From the NCBI GenBank assembly GCA_026389955.1, contig JAPLGY010000083.1:1-8035 (forward strand): 8,035 bases of DNA, written 5' to 3'. Positions 5,749-8,035 of the stretch are shown here, piece after piece. This stretch comes from Caldilinea sp. GTDB taxonomy: Bacteria > Chloroflexota > Anaerolineae > Caldilineales > Caldilineaceae. Positions within the stretch are counted from its first letter, which is position 1. Every line of letters begins with the position of its first letter. The notes under the pieces were generated by a model. It did not search any database. It was not told the DNA's origin and was given only the letters and a program-made list of their open reading frames with translations. Both the position numbers and the translations under genes were made by a program.

Positions 5749-6396
5749 ATGGTTGAAGAAATCGACAACAAAACCATGAACGACAGCGAAATGGCGAAGA
5801 ACGGGACAGAGGAGTCGGCTGCAGAGCGTGTAAAGGCCCAGGCGGAGGGCACCGCTCAGCGCGCAGAAGATCGTGTCGGGGAGAGCGCCGAGGCGCGCGC
5901 AGAAGAATCTGCCGTCGCTGAATTTTTGGACAGGATTGCTCAGTTGGAGGCTGAGCTGGCTGAGGCTCGGCAGGAGTGTGCGGGGATCACCGAAAAATCT
6001 CAGCGTCTGGCCGCAGAATTTCAAAACAGCCGGCGGCGCCAGGAACGTCAACTGGCGGAGGAAATGGAGCGGGTCAGCGCACATATGATTCGGAGAATCC
6101 TGCCTGCTCTGGATGATTTTGACCTGGCCTTCGCCAATCTGCCGAACGAAGAGATTGGCCAGACAGCCTGGGTAGAGGGATTTCGTCAGATCCAGCGCAA
6201 GCTGCGAGGGATTCTGGAAGACGAGGGGGTGGTCAAGGTGGCCGGCGAAGGGCTTTTTGACCCGACTTTGCACGAGGCGATCGCAAGTTCACCGAGCGAA
6301 GAAGTTGAAAGCGGACACATCGTGGAGACGTTGCGTGCAGGATATACGCTCAAGGGCCAGGTGTTGCGTCCCGCTTTGGTGCGTATCGCCAGCTAG
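5749..6396 (+). CDS. grpE: GrpE, DnaK nucleotide exchange factor
   Basis: A 215-residue cytoplasmic co-chaperone whose family releases ADP from DnaK and acts as a dimer. Residues 1-55 are an acidic, Ala/Glu-rich, probably disordered tail. Residues about 56-115 form the long coiled-coil helix, including AAEFQNSRRRQERQ (88-101). The compact C-terminal wing carries LRGILEDEGVVKV (152-164), GLFDPTLHEAI (168-178), and GYTLKGQVLRPALVRIAS (198-215), the family signature. It is slightly longer than the 197-residue E. coli protein because of the tail. ATG 5749 follows the 14-base repeat tract; in-frame ATGs at 5776 and 5791 also lack a Shine-Dalgarno, so the start is not settled, although the core is unaffected. 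It lies 45 bases after hrcA, probably in the same transcript. dnaK and dnaJ, frequent neighbours, are not downstream here. Confidence 0.94.
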   Translation: MVEEIDNKTMNDSEMAKNGTEESAAERVKAQAEGTAQRAEDRVGESAEARAEESAVAEFLDRIAQLEAELAEARQECAGITEKSQRLAAEFQNSRRRQERQLAEEMERVSAHMIRRILPALDDFDLAFANLPNEEIGQTAWVEGFRQIQRKLRGILEDEGVVKVAGEGLFDPTLHEAIASSPSEEVESGHIVETLRAGYTLKGQVLRPALVRIAS

Positions 6397-6406
6397 ATTT
6401 TTTGGA

Positions 6407-6420
6407 GGGGCGGTGGCCCC
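6407..6420 (+). other. GC hairpin in the grpE-GNAT gap
   Basis: GGGGC, loop GGTG, GCCCC: a perfect 5-bp stem of five G-C pairs. It covers the 3' half of a strong GGAGGGG motif (6404-6410), which is 24 bases from the GNAT start at 6435. It is not a rho-independent terminator, since the T run (6398-6403) lies before rather than after the stem. It might tune translation of the GNAT gene by bringing the purine tract closer to the start or by hiding it. Confidence 0.45.
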
Positions 6421-6434
6421 GATCGGGAAGCGCC

Positions 6435-7469
6435 ATGGCCGGGGTCACAGTACCTACCTATGTCTACAACCCGCAGGTGGAGACCGGAATCCGTCCGTTT
6501 GATCTGAGTCGTGATCTGGGGCCGGTGGCTGAACTGATTGCGGTCTCCTTTGCGCGTGAATTGAACGGGCGGGGTGCGGCAGCGCTGCGGGAGATGCGCG
6601 CCATGAGTCACTTCAGCAGCCTGCTCGGCGTTCTCAACCGCAGCACGGGCGAATTCAACGATTTTTTAAATGGATTTGTCTGGGTCGATCGAGGAACTGT
6701 GGTCGGCAATGTGACGGTTCAGCGCGCGGACAAATACGCCACCCGTTGGCAGATCGCCAATGTGGCCGTGGCGCCAGCCTATCGAGGCCGCGGGATTTCT
6801 CGGCAGTTGGTGGAAAAAGCTTTGGAGCATGCCACGCAGGCGGGTGGGCAGTGGGCGGTGTTGCAAGTCTATGCTGGCAACAGAGTCGCCCGTCATCTTT
6901 ACCAGAGCCTGGGTTTTGAGGATGTGGGGGGGATCGCCGAATTGCGGGCCGCCCGTGTGCCGCCCACCGAGAAGCCGTCAGAGGCAAAGACGATCAAAAC
7001 GTTTGTGGCAGCGGACTGGACGGCTCTGTATGAACTGGCCAGCCACCAGATGGGCCCGCTGGCGCAGTGGTGGCGGGGCATCCAACTGGGCGACTTTCAG
7101 ATGACTTTTGAGAGCCGATTGGCTGAATGGTTTTGGAATGCGGCGGGACGCAGCGTGGTCTACCGTCGTGCCGTCCAAAGTGCCTCTCGTTTTGAGGCCG
7201 CGCTGTTGCTCACTGCCCGCCACTGGCGGGGAGAACACACGTTACAACTGTGGGCTCGCCCAGAGCAGTATGGGCTGTACGATCTCCTGCTCCTCGACTG
7301 GGCTCTCTGGCAGTTGCAGGAATTTCCCCGCTGGCCGATTTGTGTCAGTGTCAGCACCGAACAGCGGAGTCTGCTCGACCATCTTGTCCAGGTCGGATTT
7401 GTTGTGCAACGCACCTTGATGACGATGCGCTGCAGGTTGACGGAAGCGTCTGGCAGCGAGCCGGCTTGA
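6435..7469 (+). CDS. GNAT-family N-acetyltransferase with a degenerate second GNAT-like domain
   Basis: A 344-residue soluble protein. The N-terminal domain (about 18-165) has a full GNAT core: VSFARELNG, the acetyl-CoA motif A VAVAPAYRGRGISRQLVEKAL (110-130; the pyrophosphate loop is R117-x-x-G120-I-S, with Ser where Gly/Ala is usual), and motif B LQVYAGNRVARHLYQSLGF (143-161). It should bind acetyl-CoA. The C-terminal half (about 185-335) looks like a second GNAT fold: RPEQYGLYDLLLLDWALWQL (275-294) takes the place of motif A but lacks the R/Q-x-x-G-x-G/A loop, and VSVSTEQRSLLDHLVQVGFVVQRT (304-327) resembles a final GNAT strand-helix. This layout recalls tandem-GNAT proteins such as mycothiol synthase, but the substrate is unknown. 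ATG 6435 has GGGAAG 4 bases upstream; an in-frame TTG at 6402 would contain the hairpin. It lies 38 bases after grpE, with no terminator between them. Confidence 0.85.
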   Translation: MAGVTVPTYVYNPQVETGIRPFDLSRDLGPVAELIAVSFARELNGRGAAALREMRAMSHFSSLLGVLNRSTGEFNDFLNGFVWVDRGTVVGNVTVQRADKYATRWQIANVAVAPAYRGRGISRQLVEKALEHATQAGGQWAVLQVYAGNRVARHLYQSLGFEDVGGIAELRAARVPPTEKPSEAKTIKTFVAADWTALYELASHQMGPLAQWWRGIQLGDFQMTFESRLAEWFWNAAGRSVVYRRAVQSASRFEAALLLTARHWRGEHTLQLWARPEQYGLYDLLLLDWALWQLQEFPRWPICVSVSTEQRSLLDHLVQVGFVVQRTLMTMRCRLTEASGSEPA

Positions 7470-7519
7470 CGCTTCTCTGTCTTTGGGCAGATCTCCTCCC
7501 AACATAGGCGACAAAGAAC

Positions 7520-8035
7520 ATGAAGATACGATTTTTGCACTGCGCAGACATCCATCTAGGGTATTTGCAGTATGGGCACAAGGAGCGTTTCAACGATTTT
7601 GCAGCTGCTTTTCAGGCTGTGATCGACAAGGCGACGGGGGTCTACCAGCCGCGCCGTGGTCAAATTGTTCGTTTTGACGAAGAGGTGGCCGGCCCGGTCG
7701 ATTTTGTCGTGCTGGCTGGCGACCTCTTTCACAAGCGTTCCTTGGACGCGCTCACGCTCAACCAGGCCATCCGCGGGCTCAGCCGGTTGCAGGAGGCTGG
7801 GATCCCTTGCATCGCTGTAGAAGGCAACCACGAACGAGCCTATTACGCGGAGACGATCGGCTGGATGAAGTTCCTGGCGTTGCAGGGGCTGCTGATTCTG
7901 CTCGACGCTGAAAACAGTGAAGGGCGTCTGACGCTGACTCCCTGGGATTCTCAGCGCCGTCAAGGCGCCTATTGCGAGCCAAAACCAGGCATACGGGTCT
8001 ATGGGATGCGTTACTACGGTGCCAGCACAGGGACT
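7520..8035 (+). CDS. SbcD/Mre11-type DNA repair exonuclease, 5' part (cut by window end)
   Basis: The first 172 residues of a metallophosphoesterase nuclease related to SbcD/Mre11; such enzymes cut DNA ends and hairpins together with an SbcC/Rad50-type ATPase. Metal-binding motifs are present: D10-I-H12 in CADIHLG, G67-D68-L-F-H71, and G102-N103-H104-E. GNHE replaces the commoner GNHD. Residues about 40-60, between the first helix and the GDLFH strand, form an insert (GVYQPRRGQIVRFDEEVAG) longer than I expect in E. coli-type SbcD. The frame is open to the last base, so the rest, including capping and partner-binding regions, is outside the window. ATG 7520 is chosen because the conserved KIRFLHCADIHLG strand begins directly after it; only a weak AAAGAA precedes it. 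It lies 50 bases after the GNAT gene, with no clear promoter or terminator in the gap. SbcD-like is secure at superfamily level; calling it the sbcD orthologue is not. Confidence 0.87.
   Translation, partial: MKIRFLHCADIHLGYLQYGHKERFNDFAAAFQAVIDKATGVYQPRRGQIVRFDEEVAGPVDFVVLAGDLFHKRSLDALTLNQAIRGLSRLQEAGIPCIAVEGNHERAYYAETIGWMKFLALQGLLILLDAENSEGRLTLTPWDSQRRQGAYCEPKPGIRVYGMRYYGASTGT

Noticed and set aside
6398..6420. Rho-independent terminator after grpE
   Set aside because: The T run precedes the hairpin on the plus strand, and on the minus strand the stem is followed by A, not T, so neither direction gives a terminator.
7466..7494. TTGACG overlapping the GNAT stop as a promoter for the SbcD-like gene
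   Set aside because: The positions expected for a -10 read AGATCT or neighbours, with no useful match to TATAAT.

Overview
The window is about 8 kb of gene-dense, fairly G+C-rich bacterial chromosome. It holds seven protein genes, one of them cut by the right edge, and no tRNA, rRNA, CRISPR array, insertion sequence or phage gene that I can see. The protein sequences (HrcA, GrpE, the sugar transferase, the SbcD-like nuclease) look to me most like a Chloroflexota bacterium, perhaps of the Anaerolineae/Caldilineae group. This is an impression from sequence style, not a search, and the phylum call is low to moderate confidence.

Left block (1-1964): a glutamate formimidoyltransferase gene (histidine degradation to the folate C1 pool) runs rightward and carries an in-frame TAG at codon 17. 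It meets a leftward di-heme cytochrome c peroxidase-like lipoprotein gene tail to tail, and the two stop codons overlap by 4 bases. A 246-base divergent region (1965-2210) follows, with one extended -10 promoter for each direction.

Right block (2211-8035): six genes all run rightward with small gaps: a GT2 glycosyltransferase, a polyprenyl-phosphate sugar phosphotransferase (PF02397 type), hrcA, grpE, a two-domain GNAT acetyltransferase and the 5' part of an SbcD/Mre11-type nuclease. The first two belong to membrane-linked surface glycan assembly. HrcA is normally the heat-shock repressor acting on CIRCE and GrpE is the DnaK nucleotide exchange factor. hrcA begins 3 bases after the sugar-transferase stop with no visible CIRCE, so in this genome the heat-shock pair appears to be co-transcribed with glycan genes, probably from the promoter near 2101-2128. 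dnaK and dnaJ do not follow grpE here.

I found no clearly new biological system. The points most worth checking are the nonsense codon in the formimidoyltransferase gene, a perfect 26-bp palindrome inside hrcA, a 14-base A/C-rich tandem repeat that forms the whole leader of grpE, the glycan/heat-shock gene arrangement, an excess of CGATCG, and the degenerate second GNAT domain.
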